Positions 12,869 through 23,515 of a stretch of 64,000 bases of DNA are shown here, piece after piece; the stretch's first letter is position 1, and every line of letters begins with the position of its first letter. The notes under the pieces were generated by a model. The model did not search any database. It had not been told where the DNA came from and saw only the letters and a program-made list of their open reading frames with translations. The position numbers and the translations under genes were made by a program. Source of the stretch: Ophiosphaerella korrae (lineage: Eukaryota; Ascomycota; Dothideomycetes; Pleosporales; Phaeosphaeriaceae); the NCBI GenBank assembly GCA_028456385.1, contig JALNQF010000078.1, positions 1 to 64,000 on the forward strand. Reading direction: 5' to 3'.

Positions 12869-13604
12869 TTTCCTTCAGTTTGTGAAATGATAAGTAAAGC
12901 GTGCCTCACTCAATAGTAATCTGTCTGGCATGAATGAGAAAATAGGCGCTGGATTGCGGTATACCGGTGTAACGCACGGACTGAGGCCCCCGCAGCGGCG
13001 CCTTGCTCCTTGGGTCTCTAGGAGCCCAGTCGCAGCTGAGGCCAAACCCAGCCATTACGTCGGGATTATGACGCACTAGTCTGTTGGTTCTCCACGTTTT
13101 TGCCTGCGGCGGCTGGAATGTTATTGAGAGGGTTGGTTCACTGTGGCCAAGACCCTACATGAGAACGGCGCAGGAAAGTGGATGCCAACGCATCGTCCGT
13201 CCGGGTTGACAACTAGCGAGCCGTAAGTAACCACTACGAGGATTGGTTCGGAGTGAGGCAGGCTGTGAGGCGCAGGTGCATATCAATAGGACAAAACTTT
13301 GCTTTTTCATCAGCACGCGCCATATGCGCTGAGTACTCCTTACCGGTGTATCCGTGTACTGGTAAGTAGAGTTGTGTGATTGCCTGTTCCGTTTCCTTGG
13401 CAGTACTCAGCCACGGCCTCGCCGGCTCTCTGATGCACCTTTCAAGTTGCGAAAAATCGTGGTGTTTGGCGTGGTATAATATATCATCTATCTCTAGTAC
13501 TTTTATCGCCGGGGCTACTGAAACTGAACTTCAGCCTCGCACCAAGCCGGTCGAAGTTTTTCAATTTCCCTGGCACTTATTCTAGAATTTCTTCAGTCTG
13601 AAAA
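12869..13604. other. Intergenic, no gene seen
   Basis: About 735 bp of normal base composition between the NLR pseudogene and the next gene. No ORF with recognisable content; the last part is presumably the promoter of the HSP90-ATPase/HET gene. Confidence 0.5.
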
Positions 13605-16600
13605 ATGGCGTCCTTCAATCTTGCCGAAAGACCAAAGCAGGTCAATGGCGGTTTTCCAACTTCTTCGCGAGATGCGATGGACCATATTCAAGAAATCAGA
13701 GATGAAATGGGTCTGAATAAACCCGGAAGAAACATCAAAAACCAAAAAGGAGCCCTCAAACTGTGAGAATAGCACTCGATTCATACCTCGCAACACCAGC
13801 TAAACAAAGACTAGTTTAGCCGATGAACTCTACAGCCAACCGACTCATTTCCTTCTGGAGGTGCTACAAAATGCGGATGACAACACTTACCTTGTGGATA
13901 CGCCGACAATGAAGATTGGCTACGAAGATGGATTTCTTCGTTTGGATTCTAACGAGGTAGGTTTCTCTCGAGCTAATGTTGACGCCATTTGTAGTATCGG
14001 CAATAGCTTCAAATCTAAGGAGTTGGATAGAACTCGAGCAATTGGGAAGAAAGGAATTGGGTTCAAATCGGTCTTCAAGGTTGCCGATTTAGTTTGGATA
14101 GCTTCTGGCCACTATTCCTTCAAGTTTGACAAGACTCAGTTGTTGGGAATGATAGCACCAATCTGGGAAGAGTTCCCTAGAACCCGCACGCACGGTTGGA
14201 CGTCATTTCTGCTCAAGCTTTCCCCAACCTGCGACCATGTCAACCTCATCACCCAGCTCAGAGCCTTGGATTCGATGATGTTGATATTCCTCCGGAAGCT
14301 TGCAGAAGTCAAAGTTGAGATCGCCGGCGGCTATTTGCGACCAGTAGCAAACTTAACACGTCAAGATCTGAAAGGCTTTCGAGGGATGCAAGAACTTCAT
14401 TTGGGAGATGACGAATGCTCACCGTTTCTGGTTTCCAGGCATTCGCCTCCTCCGCAAATAGTTGTAGGACAAGGCGACCTTATTGACCTGGGTGATATAT
14501 GGATCGTTTTTCCGTCTATTCCCGCTAAAGCGGTAGCAAAAACACACACCACGTTTGCATTTCTTCCAATCCGGAATTATGGGCTCAAGGTTAGTCTGAT
14601 AACGCAATGGCGTGTACTTCGAGTCGTGCTAACCCCATCTACAGTTCATCCTCCAAGCAGACTTTGATCTGACATTGACGCGAGAAGACATCAATTCAGC
14701 TTCTCCTAGGAACATCGCGTTGTTGCATCAAACCCCCCGCGCCTTTCTTGCTGCAGTAAAGCAGCTGAGTTCCGGAGATCAACGCTACATTTGGCTTCAC
14801 TACCTGCCTATGGATCAGCAACGCGATGATTTTTTCAAGGACCTTTCCTGCAACGTTATCAAGGTGCTCTCTGTTGAGCCTGTCTTGGAGTCGATGGGAG
14901 GTAAACTGTTGCCTCCAACTCAGTTGACATTTGTCTCAGATCAACATGACGAATGCAATGGCAAGCCGCTGATTCCTCCTAGCAAATCAATCTTCACTTA
15001 CATTTCCCACAACTACCCCAAAGAGACACGACCTCAGCTCGGAATCCTGGGCGTCAACGTTCTATCCGATTCAAAATTTCTACAAGATCTACAAAACTTT
15101 GTCAGAGCCAACCCTGAAGAATTCCACAGCAAACCACATGAATGGCACAGCAGACTGGCTCGGATTTTATGTGGGCTGGTAAATAACCATCAAGGCTTGA
15201 TTGCCGGGTTGAAAATCATTCAACTTCAGGATGGAAAATGGGCTGCACCAAGCGAAACGGAGCTCCTGTTTCCGTTAACACCCAGCGCACACGTAATTCC
15301 GAAAGGATTGAATGTCTCCGAAGTACATAAGTCAGTTTCAACCGATTTCCACCGGAGAAAGCTTGCTCAACTCCTCGGTACGAGTAAGTCTAACATGAGC
15401 ATGTTGTGTGAGCGGATTATCGTCACTCACAGCAATCCTAACTTCAAGCCTTCCAACGTCAAAGAGTCTGATCTGATTTCTCATGTCATATTCTTATTCA
15501 GGGCACGTTATGCAATGGGCTTTAGAGATCTGCATGTATGGCTCGTAACAGAAACGGGAAAGACTCAGCTCAGTCACAAGATGTATGTGGACGAGACGGA
15601 TGCCGATGTTCCATTTTCGGCAGCGAGAATGTTCCGCAGACAAAGGCACAAAGTGGACTTTGTCAACAAGGCATATTTTAGTCTTACGCCACATCCCCCG
15701 ACTCTTGTCTCCTGGATGCAGTGTGAGTTGAAGGTGGCAGATCTTCCCCGACTGGTCACTCCGTCCGATGGTGAGACATTTTCGTTATCAGATGACTTTC
15801 GCCTTCTCATAGAACCGTCATGCAGCTTGGAAGTCTTGCAGCTCCTGAAGCACCATTGGGGCTACTATTCAAAATGGATCTCGGAGATTGCCAAACGGTC
15901 AGATTCGAAGCTATCGGATGAAGAGGAAGCCAGGGAAACATCAAAGAGTAAGGTGAGAGAAGCTTTATCATGTATCAAATTGCAAGACTACGGGCTTTCA
16001 AAATGGGAGTTGCGACAAACCTATCTTCCTCGCGAGAGAGTTCTTGTATGTCGCGATCTTCTCCATCTCGCTCCACAACATAGTGTTTCGAGCATTGAAG
16101 AACAAGAAAGCTCCCAAAGTTTTCACTCCTTGACGGTCCCAGAGCCAGAAGATAATTCCTGGGATTTTCTGGCGAATTTTGGTGTCGTAACCAAACTCAG
16201 CACCGGATTTTTTGTACTACGTCTTCAGCAGCTACAACGGTCATCGCCAACAATCAAGGATATCTGTACCCTGTACCACCACTTGATGAATTCACTACGA
16301 ATTGAGGAACATGGGAAATTGAAGTAAATTACTGGTAGCATTTGCTTTGGCATTGAGACTTACAATATGCAGGGAATCTTTCGACGAGCACTCCTTGATT
16401 TTCGTTCCGAGCAAGAGCTTCCAAGCCAACAAATCCTGGTACAGCCTCAAAGAATGCGTTTGGAACGGACCCGAATGTTTAAAACGTGTCCCAAGAGTGC
16501 ATGATTACTATGGCAGTCATCAAAAACTCTTCGTGGATATTCTGGGGCTAAAAACCGCCAGTCTTGAGACGCTCATAACGGAAGCAGAACGCATACAAGA

Positions 16601-19600
16601 AACAGACACACTTGAGCAAATCATGTCTGTGTTCAAAGCAATCAGCAGATATCTTCTTCCGGGGACTCACGCGAATATATACAATCTGGCGAAACACAAG
16701 ATATTTCCAGTCTGCACCGGAATGTCTAGATCTCATTTCGATCGTCTCGATAAAGCTAGCTACTCCAATCCTTGGTATATTGCTGATCGACAGCATCTTG
16801 TACACGCATTCGAGGGAAAATGTCCCCTTCTTGCCTGTGACTTGAAAACTTTGGATGAGATCCGTCCGTTTATAGACAGGCTATTCTTGAGAAACTACCT
16901 CTTGTCGGAGGTCGCCAAAAGGGAACTCAAAATAGATAGCGGAATACCGCAACCGGACACAGAGGCAACCAGAGTTCTTCGGGAAAGGGCGAGGTTCATA
17001 GCACGGTTGGTATCGGTTGGGTTAGTTGTTAAAGCATTACTAACTTCAGCAGGCTCATTCCCAGTAACCACTCCAACAAGAAAAAGGCACTCGCTCAGCT
17101 CAGCCATATCCATGTTTTCAGAGTAAACAAGATCTCCATCACATGGAAGATACCAAGCCACAGCCCAACTATCATCGGCCGGACGGAACCTGGGTCAGCA
17201 ATGCTGATCCCTCAACCTCATTCGCTGCAAGTATTTGTTGCTTCAGAACACGTGGCTGACAGCGAATGTTTTTTTGATTTGGTCACGGAATTTGTGGAGT
17301 TTACTTCTGTCAAACTTCAGTACGATGTAGTTCTACTCTCGGTGCTTCTATGCTCTAAGAGTATCTCAGCCGTTACCGCGGAGTTGAAAAAGCGTGGATT
17401 CCCTGAACGGGACCCGGAATTTGAAAGTTTGGCAGAGATTGGTGAGTGGTGACCCCCCTTGACTCGCGGAAATTAATAATCAAAGGACACGACGAATGTT
17501 TGGATTGTGGTGGTAAGAGACGCCGCAGGGAACAGGAGAGAGAAAGGGAGAGGGAGAAGGAGGAAGAGGAGAAACAAACAGAAAAGCAGGAAAACAGAGA
17601 AGCAGAAGAAGCAGAAGAAGCAGAAGAAGAAGAAGAAGAAGAGGAGGAGGAGGAGGAGGAGGAGAAGGAGAGGAAAATGAAGAAGGAGGAAAAGGTGGAA
17701 AAGATGGAAAAGGTGAAAAAGGTGAAAGAGGTGAAAGAGGTGAAAGAGGCGAAAGAGGTGAAAGAGGTGAAAAAGGAGATTGAGGAGATTGAGGAGATTG
17801 AAAGAAGGAAGAAAGAGGATGATGAAAGAAGGAAGAAAGAGGATGATGAAGGAAGAAAGAGGATGATGAAAGAAAGAAGGAGGAAAAAGAGCGCCAGGCG
17901 GCCAAGCAACAAATTCTTGGACAAAGGAGACGAGACAAAGCTCGCCAGAATCAACTTCGATCGCAAACGCAAAGACACCAAGAGTCAGAACCCAGTTCCG
18001 AAGACCGCTTGAAGATTTCACTTCCGTTTGATTCGATTGAAGCCACCACTGACGAAATCGAACACCAGTTCGCAGGCGAGCTTTGCGTACGTCCTCGAAT
18101 GCGTCCTTTAGTCCAAAAGCTAAGTCGTTCTAGGTCTCAAGCTTCCTTGATGAAGTTCTCGGGCAAAGTCATTATCAGCCTCGATATCACTGGACAAGTG
18201 CGCTACGGGCGAGAGCTTGCTATGCGCCGTACATAGAGACCGACCCTAGTACTTCGACATTTACTTACCAAGATACAACTAGCCAGCTCCGATCCTTTTT
18301 TGCTGACAAAGGATATGCATGGGCTAAAAATCTGGCGTCCAATCCTTTATTTCACATAGAAGTATCAGTGTGTCTTCGTTCTGCTGATAGGGTGAGATTT
18401 CGATTTGACGGTTCGCAAATTAACAAGGTAAGATAGCCTTTCACCTTCTTAAGCTTAGGGCCAGCAGCCCACTCACTTGCAGTAGGCGAAGCGAATGTAC
18501 CAAAATAGTCAAGGTTCACATAGTGACGTCTTCGTTCTGGCTTTGGTTCACAATCTGTATCGAGATCCGACAATAACTTTCTTCGGGGACCCATGGCCTT
18601 TGGCTCTCAAGGGATCGTTGGAGCTGCACACGATCAAAAAATGGAAACACTCGGCACACTTTGAGTTCACCGACGACGGATGCTCTGTTCCACGTAGCTC
18701 TAGTGGGAGGCGAAGACGTCAAAGTAAGGAATCATACACCTATCAGCCTCTAGGAAAGCGACAGATTCGATTAATCAGGCTGGAACCAGGGAGCGGAGAT
18801 GTACCTCTAAAGGGTTCGATAGAACATGTGTCTCTCGATTCTGAGGTCAGATTTTCTGCCATTTCATATGTTTGGGGACGGCCAGACTTCTCTCAGACCA
18901 TAACAACGCCGACCGGCCCTATCTCGATAACAACCTCGCTTTTTCCCGTACTCAGGGAAATCGGAGAGCAAGGAGGTCGCCCCTTGCTCTGGACTGATGC
19001 TGTCTGCATAGACCAACAAAATTTGGATGAAAAAGTCAGCCAGATTCGCTTAATGAGGACCATCTACAGCAAAGCTTTTGATGTGGTAGCGTGGGTTGGC
19101 CATGACGAACACAAGAGCTCTCAGGCCATCGAGACTCTGTCTCGACTTGCAACCCTACAAGAGCCATCTGAATCCCATGGTTCGGATTTAAAGCCGGTCT
19201 CAGCGTCCCGAAAAGCTTCAACGATTCCAGATCTGGGAGACAAAGTTTGGCTTGCCATGCGCGTATTCCTGGAGAGGAAATGGTTTCAGAGAGTTTGGAT
19301 TGTCCAGGAGCTTGTGGTACCAAATACTGTCATTTTGATGTGTGGAACCTCAACTCTGAATTGGGTCGACATGGTGAAAGCGCTGGAATTCTGTGAGCGC
19401 GAGCTTTACGCCATCAATCCCGAGTTTTCAACGTTGCGATTGATGCCAAGTGCTGCATCTGCCTACAGACTGGAGGAAACTAGAGATCTTTTTCACAAGC
19501 AAAAGGCGAGATTCAGCCTGCTAGAGTTGCTCCAAAAGTTTTCCCACACCCAGGCTACAGATCCTCGCGATAGATTTTTTGGCTTTCTCAGGCTCGCCTA

Positions 19601-20516
19601 TGGTGTCGATCACCGTGAATACAACCCAGACTACGATTCCGAGGAACAGGTAATCGTTGAACGCTACGCGTCAAGATTTGTCCGCGACGGTGAGGTTTTG
19701 GATCTACTTCACCGATCAGGCACATCAAAGTCGGCGCGGTACTCTTCCTGGATCCCAGATTGGTTCAAACATCCATTCCCGGAAACAATGTCCACTTGGA
19801 AGTCGACCAACGGCGGGTTCAAGGCAGGCCGAGGAACTTTACCAGATATTCGGCTCTCGCGAGATGAGGACACTGATTCTCTAATCTTGCACGTTCCAGG
19901 GTATGAAATCGAAATCGCCGACGCTATTTCTCCGGTCAGAACGGGAGCTTACCAAGAAATTCATTTTATGGAGACCTTAGAAGACTTTCGAAGACTGATT
20001 GAGTTCTACATGCCCTACCCGACAGGGGAAACCTTTGAAGACATACTCTTGAAACTCCCAATTGGGGATTCGAAAGGACCAGAAATATACTCCTCCAACA
20101 GCCCTCTTCAACTTCGTCGAGAACTCGTCAGTCTAAAGGAAGACGACAGCTGGCCAGAAAACCTACAGCAACTGATATATTCTTACACGCCAAACCAGGA
20201 CCGTTCCAGGCAACAAGAGAAGCCAACGAGAACTAGGGCTTTTGTTGAAAAGTGCTGGCAAACTTGTCGGAACTTTGCCAAGCGCATCGCGAACCCAAAG
20301 TTTTGCAGTACCAAAAATGGCTACATTGGACTGGTTCCTGGGGACACAATGGAGAACGATCTAATTTGTCTTTTTCATGGTAGCAATGTTCCATTCATTC
20401 TCCGGCGTTACAGAACGGGATTCAAGCTGGTGGGAGAGTGTTATATTCATGGAATCATGCATGGCGAGGCATTAAAGCGTCCTGGTTTGGAAGTGACCAC
20501 TTTTCGGTTACTTTAG
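13605..20516 (+). CDS. HSP90-like ATPase (sacsin/NO VEIN type) - coiled coil - DUF3883-like - HET fusion, with an apparent frameshift
   Basis: Eight exons by splice reading: 13605-13762, 13815-14589, 14645-16323, 16373-17005, 17053-17441, 17486-18086, 18134-18427, 18486-20516. The N-terminal GHKL-type ATPase shows L-L-E-V-L-Q-N-A-D-D-N (N box), N-E-V-G-F, and K-K-G-I-G-F-K-S-V-F. A long middle region follows, then a Glu/Lys-rich coiled coil (exon 6) and a DUF3883-like end (H-I-E-V-S-V-C-L-R-S, then S-D-V-F-V-L, F-F-G-D-P-W). The same open frame runs on into a complete HET domain (A-I-S-Y-V-W-G; L-W-T-D-A-V-C-I-D-Q). The intact protein would be about 2187 aa. All junctions keep frame except within exon 6, where a 24-bp repeat unit lacks 4 bp; as read, translation stops at 18012. 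HET domains trigger incompatibility cell death; NO VEIN-type ATPases are chaperone-like. The role of the fusion is unknown. It might instead be two genes. Confidence 0.7.
17800..17867 (+). repeat. 24-bp coding tandem repeat with a 4-bp contraction (frameshift)
   Basis: Two identical 24-bp units (17800-17823, 17824-17847), which encode E-R-R-K-K-E-D-D, are followed by a third of only 20 bp (17848-17867) lacking one AAGA. Downstream, the frame used by the coiled-coil exon ends at 18012. The frame shifted by four bases reads E-R-Q-A-A-K-Q-Q-I-L and joins the DUF3883-like exon in phase. Adding four bases makes the whole gene consistent, so this is a replication-slippage mutation or a sequencing error. 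Confidence 0.8.
18486..20516 (+). CDS. HET-domain module (last exon of the fusion gene)
   Basis: A single open frame of 676 codons; the first in-frame ATG is at 18495. The first ~50 residues complete the DUF3883-like fold begun in the previous exon. The HET domain starts near the R-F-S-A-I-S-Y-V-W-G motif, continues through L-W-T-D-A-V-C-I-D-Q-Q and ends its core at V-V-A-W-V-G. The C-terminal part carries the usual G-Y-I-G-L-V-P late motif of HET proteins. If the upstream frameshift is real, only this part could still be made as a separate HET protein, either from an internal promoter or by reinitiation. HET proteins act in non-self recognition between fungal individuals. Annotation pipelines would likely call this as its own gene. 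Confidence 0.8.
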   Translation, partial: AKRMYQNSQGSHSDVFVLALVHNLYRDPTITFFGDPWPLALKGSLELHTIKKWKHSAHFEFTDDGCSVPRSSSGRRRRQSKESYTYQPLGKRQIRLIRLEPGSGDVPLKGSIEHVSLDSEVRFSAISYVWGRPDFSQTITTPTGPISITTSLFPVLREIGEQGGRPLLWTDAVCIDQQNLDEKVSQIRLMRTIYSKAFDVVAWVGHDEHKSSQAIETLSRLATLQEPSESHGSDLKPVSASRKASTIPDLGDKVWLAMRVFLERKWFQRVWIVQELVVPNTVILMCGTSTLNWVDMVKALEFCERELYAINPEFSTLRLMPSAASAYRLEETRDLFHKQKARFSLLELLQKFSHTQATDPRDRFFGFLRLAYGVDHREYNPDYDSEEQVIVERYASRFVRDGEVLDLLHRSGTSKSARYSSWIPDWFKHPFPETMSTWKSTNGGFKAGRGTLPDIRLSRDEDTDSLILHVPGYEIEIADAISPVRTGAYQEIHFMETLEDFRRLIEFYMPYPTGETFEDILLKLPIGDSKGPEIYSSNSPLQLRRELVSLKEDDSWPENLQQLIYSYTPNQDRSRQQEKPTRTRAFVEKCWQTCRNFAKRIANPKFCSTKNGYIGLVPGDTMENDLICLFHGSNVPFILRRYRTGFKLVGECYIHGIMHGEALKRPGLEVTTFRLL

Positions 20517-21017
20517 ATGTGTTAGATGCTCGCTCGGATTGTGGTGCGGAGTTGTCTGGGAAACGTCACTAATCTTCAGAAGTTCTCTCACTCTCTCTGT
20601 TGTCACCTGGGAAATTCCATGTTTAGACTGCCTAAAGGCTTGATGCAAAGACTTTTGTATAGTGGAGCAACAGCGAGAGACGGAATTTTTACCATGATAT
20701 TGATACAAGGATCATTGAGGATTTGTGGGCGACGTTTGAAATTGCCGCCCAAAACCATTCAAACCTGGAGTCTCTCTAAGCTCCATGGTCTAGTTGGAGG
20801 CTTGCTGACAAACGTCTTGCTCAACTACAATCTGGCCGTCCTCTACACGGCTGCCGCTCTGATCACTATACCCCCTATGCTCGGCCCTGTTACTCCAGCA
20901 CTTGCCCTCTACTGGGAGCGCCGACCGCATGCCGTTCTCAATGTTTGTCCCAGATATCGGATCATTTGACTCGATCTTGGACCTCTCTGAGTTTGAGCGT
21001 GTAAATGATCGCAATGT
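20517..21017. other. Intergenic, no gene supported
   Basis: Short overlapping ORFs on both strands have no recognisable motif. It probably contains the 3' UTR of the HET gene. Confidence 0.4.
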
Positions 21018-21218
21018 TTATCCCTCCAGTGCTCCAAGCCACTGTGTCCCCATTTTTGTAGGTGAAATCTTTGCTGGAGGAAATTTTAACAAGAGAATGC
21101 AATCAAGAATAGATGTGACCCAAGCAAGACCTCCAATGGCGAAGACGGCGATGAGGGCTTTCTTTTGCTTTCGGGGGAGGTTGGGATGTTTGAGGATGGG
21201 CATTGAGAGTACTAAAGC
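21018..21218 (-). pseudogene. Relic of a SAT4/rhodopsin-type integral membrane protein
   Basis: On the minus strand the segment F-A-L-V-L-S-M-P-I-L-K, then L-P-R-K-Q-K-K-A-L-I-A-V-F-A-I-G-G-L can be read. It resembles the loop and following helix of the fungal rhodopsin/SAT4 domain (usual pattern L-P-M-P...L-P-R-R-Q-K...V-F-A-L-G). The frame is closed on both sides within about 60 codons and no flanking helices were found, so this is an isolated fragment. The assignment rests on one motif. Confidence 0.4.
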
Positions 21219-21473
21219 AAATTATTGGCCTTATTCATTTCTGATATGGGGATATGGCATCACTCACAAACTATGAGAAAGTCCGTCAAGATGTGAACGC
21301 CGGAATTAAAGAACCATGTCATCCTTTTATTGACGCATTTGCCGGGCATCGTAGTATTTACTTTCAAGCTTATCGCAATGGCCGCTTCAATGGATTCATA
21401 TCTGCAGACTAGCCGGGTCAACCTTAATCACCGCCAGGTCGAGATACCCTGGTAAGGTCCTCCGCGTCTAAAA

Positions 21474-21875
21474 TTAAAAGGCATCCATATCTTCAAAGTG
21501 ATAATTCCAGGCCGTGGGCCCTTGCGTAGCGAGCTCCATATTGCGTGCTTCAACCAACTCTGCGGGATCCTCTCCCTGCCCCGTCTCCGTTAAAAAGTTG
21601 GTAGCTGAGATTATATCGTTGCACTCATATAGAACGCGCTGAGATCTTCGACATTGGATATCGGCTGAGAACTCTTGTAACGACGGGGATCGCCAAGCAG
21701 GAAATGAAGCCATAGTGACAGACACAGCAACAGCCATAGGCGGAGACGAACAAAGGGAGGTAAGGGCAGGCATAGGAGCAGGAGCAGGAACAGAGATCGA
21801 CACCGATATACAGGTGGTCACAGGTTTCTCACTTGACATAGACGTAGGAATCGATACGGTCACAGAGGCATTCAC
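21474..21875 (-). CDS. Unrecognised ORF, 133 aa
   Basis: An open frame with a Ser/Val/Pro-rich N-terminal half and a more ordinary C-terminal half ending in acidic and aromatic residues (W-N-Y-H-F-E-D-M-D). I do not recognise it. It lies downstream of the MULE relic on the same strand, so it may be the decayed tail of that element or chance. Confidence 0.2.
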   Translation of the reverse strand: MNASVTVSIPTSMSSEKPVTTCISVSISVPAPAPMPALTSLCSSPPMAVAVSVTMASFPAWRSPSLQEFSADIQCRRSQRVLYECNDIISATNFLTETGQGEDPAELVEARNMELATQGPTAWNYHFEDMDAF

Positions 21876-22069
21876 CTGTCGCAGAGCTTGAGCAAGCGTG
21901 TGACCATGGATTTAATGAGGCTAGAGGTGAGGGGCAGAAAGCGGCATACATAGTTCGAAAGCTGAGGGATCTCGGCGAGTCGATGCCTCATTTTCCTTCA
22001 AACTACCTCTTGTTTGCGCGATAAGCGGCTCCAGAACGGAATAATGTGGCCTTGGAGGCAGCAAGCTCC

Positions 22070-22400
22070 TTCTTATGCTTGCTGTATTAGCTCTTAAACA
22101 TTTGCTCGATTCTCTCGGTAACGCGCAGTAAGTCACCCCTTGAGGTCATAAGGTATTCCTCCAGAACCTTGCGCACGCCTTCGAGAGGCGAGTTAGTGAT
22201 GGTGTTGTAATCGCGGTGGTGGGAAGTACAGGCAGCCGCCCACTCGGTGCGTGTGAGGTATTGGCTCTCTTGTAAGTACCCGCATAGTTCCTGCTGGTGA
22301 CTGTAGTTTTTGAGTAGGTCTTTCCATTTCAGCTAGAACTCCAGTAGCCTCTTTGCGTAGACAAGCTGATATTGTGGCATACTAGGATGCGCGTTGAAGT
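22070..22400 (-). pseudogene. MULE (Mutator-like, Hop/FAR1-type) transposase fragment
   Basis: On the minus strand about 95 codons, with an in-frame stop on each side, read as the C-terminal part of a MULE transposase. The core is E-W-A-A-A-C-T-S-H-H-R-D-Y-N-T, then T-N-S-P-L-E-G-V-R-K-V-L-E-E-Y-L and S-R-G-D-L-L-R-V-T-E-R-I. It corresponds to the family pattern of a Trp-anchored segment followed by T-T-S-x-x-E-G-x-H, a leucine-rich stretch and G-D-L. The catalytic core and SWIM finger were not found. It is a truncated relic. Confidence 0.6.
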
Positions 22401-22540
22401 AGGGGGGTAGGTGCCGACTCGCAGTTGGTGAGATGAGTTTAGTATTAGGTGTTGAGTAGCTATATAATAAATTGGTATTTGTCGCGGGTGTTTCCCGTTG
22501 AGCCACCGATAGGCATCCAGTATATATACTATTCTGTGCC

Positions 22541-22563
22541 CAGTATGCCTATTCGGCATACTG
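22541..22563. repeat. Short perfect hairpin
   Basis: CAGTATGCC and GGCATACTG form 9-bp perfect arms around a 5-nt loop in the gap between the MULE relic and the pogo element. It may be a leftover transposon end. Confidence 0.5.
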
Positions 22564-22817
22564 TACCTCTTTTGGTCACGTCTGGTTTGGTGGCACAGAA
22601 CCCGGCCTTACAGTATTAATGTCTATCTACTCCATCTAAACTTACTTAGAGCCCCCTATAGAGCTATAAAGCTAACCTAATACTCCCTAATTATAATTTA
22701 TTTTACGGTTTACTAGGAGTAAATACTCTAATACCTAGGTAACTTTTATAAATATTAGCTACTCGATAAACCATTATATTACCTTAGCCCAGCTTTATTT
22801 ATATCTGAAGCTTGGTA

Positions 22818-22856
22818 ATATCCCCTACTGCGTAGCGAGAACCACTGTGTAACGAG
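22818..22856 (+). repeat. Left terminal inverted repeat of the pogo element
   Basis: 39 bp starting ATATCCCC and ending AACGAG, preceded by TA. It differs from the right copy at positions 9, 13, 14 and 30. Confidence 0.8.
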
Positions 22857-23515
22857 ATAAGTTTACTATCCAGATACCTTAAGTCTCTCATACACGAGTT
22901 TATACAGATATAGCTGGCATATTAGTATTTTTTAGTTATCTGCGCACCTAGCAATGGTCTGCGATTGGAAAAATACGATACTTTTGGCCATGTGTCGATC
23001 GTTCCGTCATCGCGCCTAAATTCGCTGCGACTGTATAATCCCTGTCCAATCTCAACTATCGACAAGCTTTCGAGTTTCGGGGCTATCGTACGCTAGCCCT
23101 GTCATTTCAGAATAAGCTCTCAGATTTTGAAGTCATTTCACTAGGTGGGTGGTGTTCTCCGGCAGTTTCGCCGAGCGGAAAGAGGGGTCTCACGATGCTT
23201 CCGACTTAGCGTGCCACATTAGCTCACCTCACCGCGCATTAGTAACTGTGTATCGTACTGTATTGAATTGAACTACTTGCACGTGCTCTGCGGCGCAGTA
23301 GGAAAGGCCTTTGTCCAGTCTGAAAATAGCAACACGCTTAGTGCCTTTGTCTACCCAACGCCTTCTGCCCTGGCTGACCTGACAGAACTAGCTGCCCTAT
23401 ACTGACACTCGTCAGCACTTGCTAGCATTTCCTCTGTATTTCCCTATCGTCAACCTCCCAGTGAACTAACCATAGATAAGGCCAGTCGAGCGTTGGCCGA
23501 AGTCTCCCTCCAGGC

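Noticed and set aside
17373..18021. Three long minus-strand ORFs rich in Ser, Leu or Phe
   Set aside because: They are antisense readings of the Glu/Lys-rich coiled-coil exon; the low-complexity purine tract keeps all frames open.
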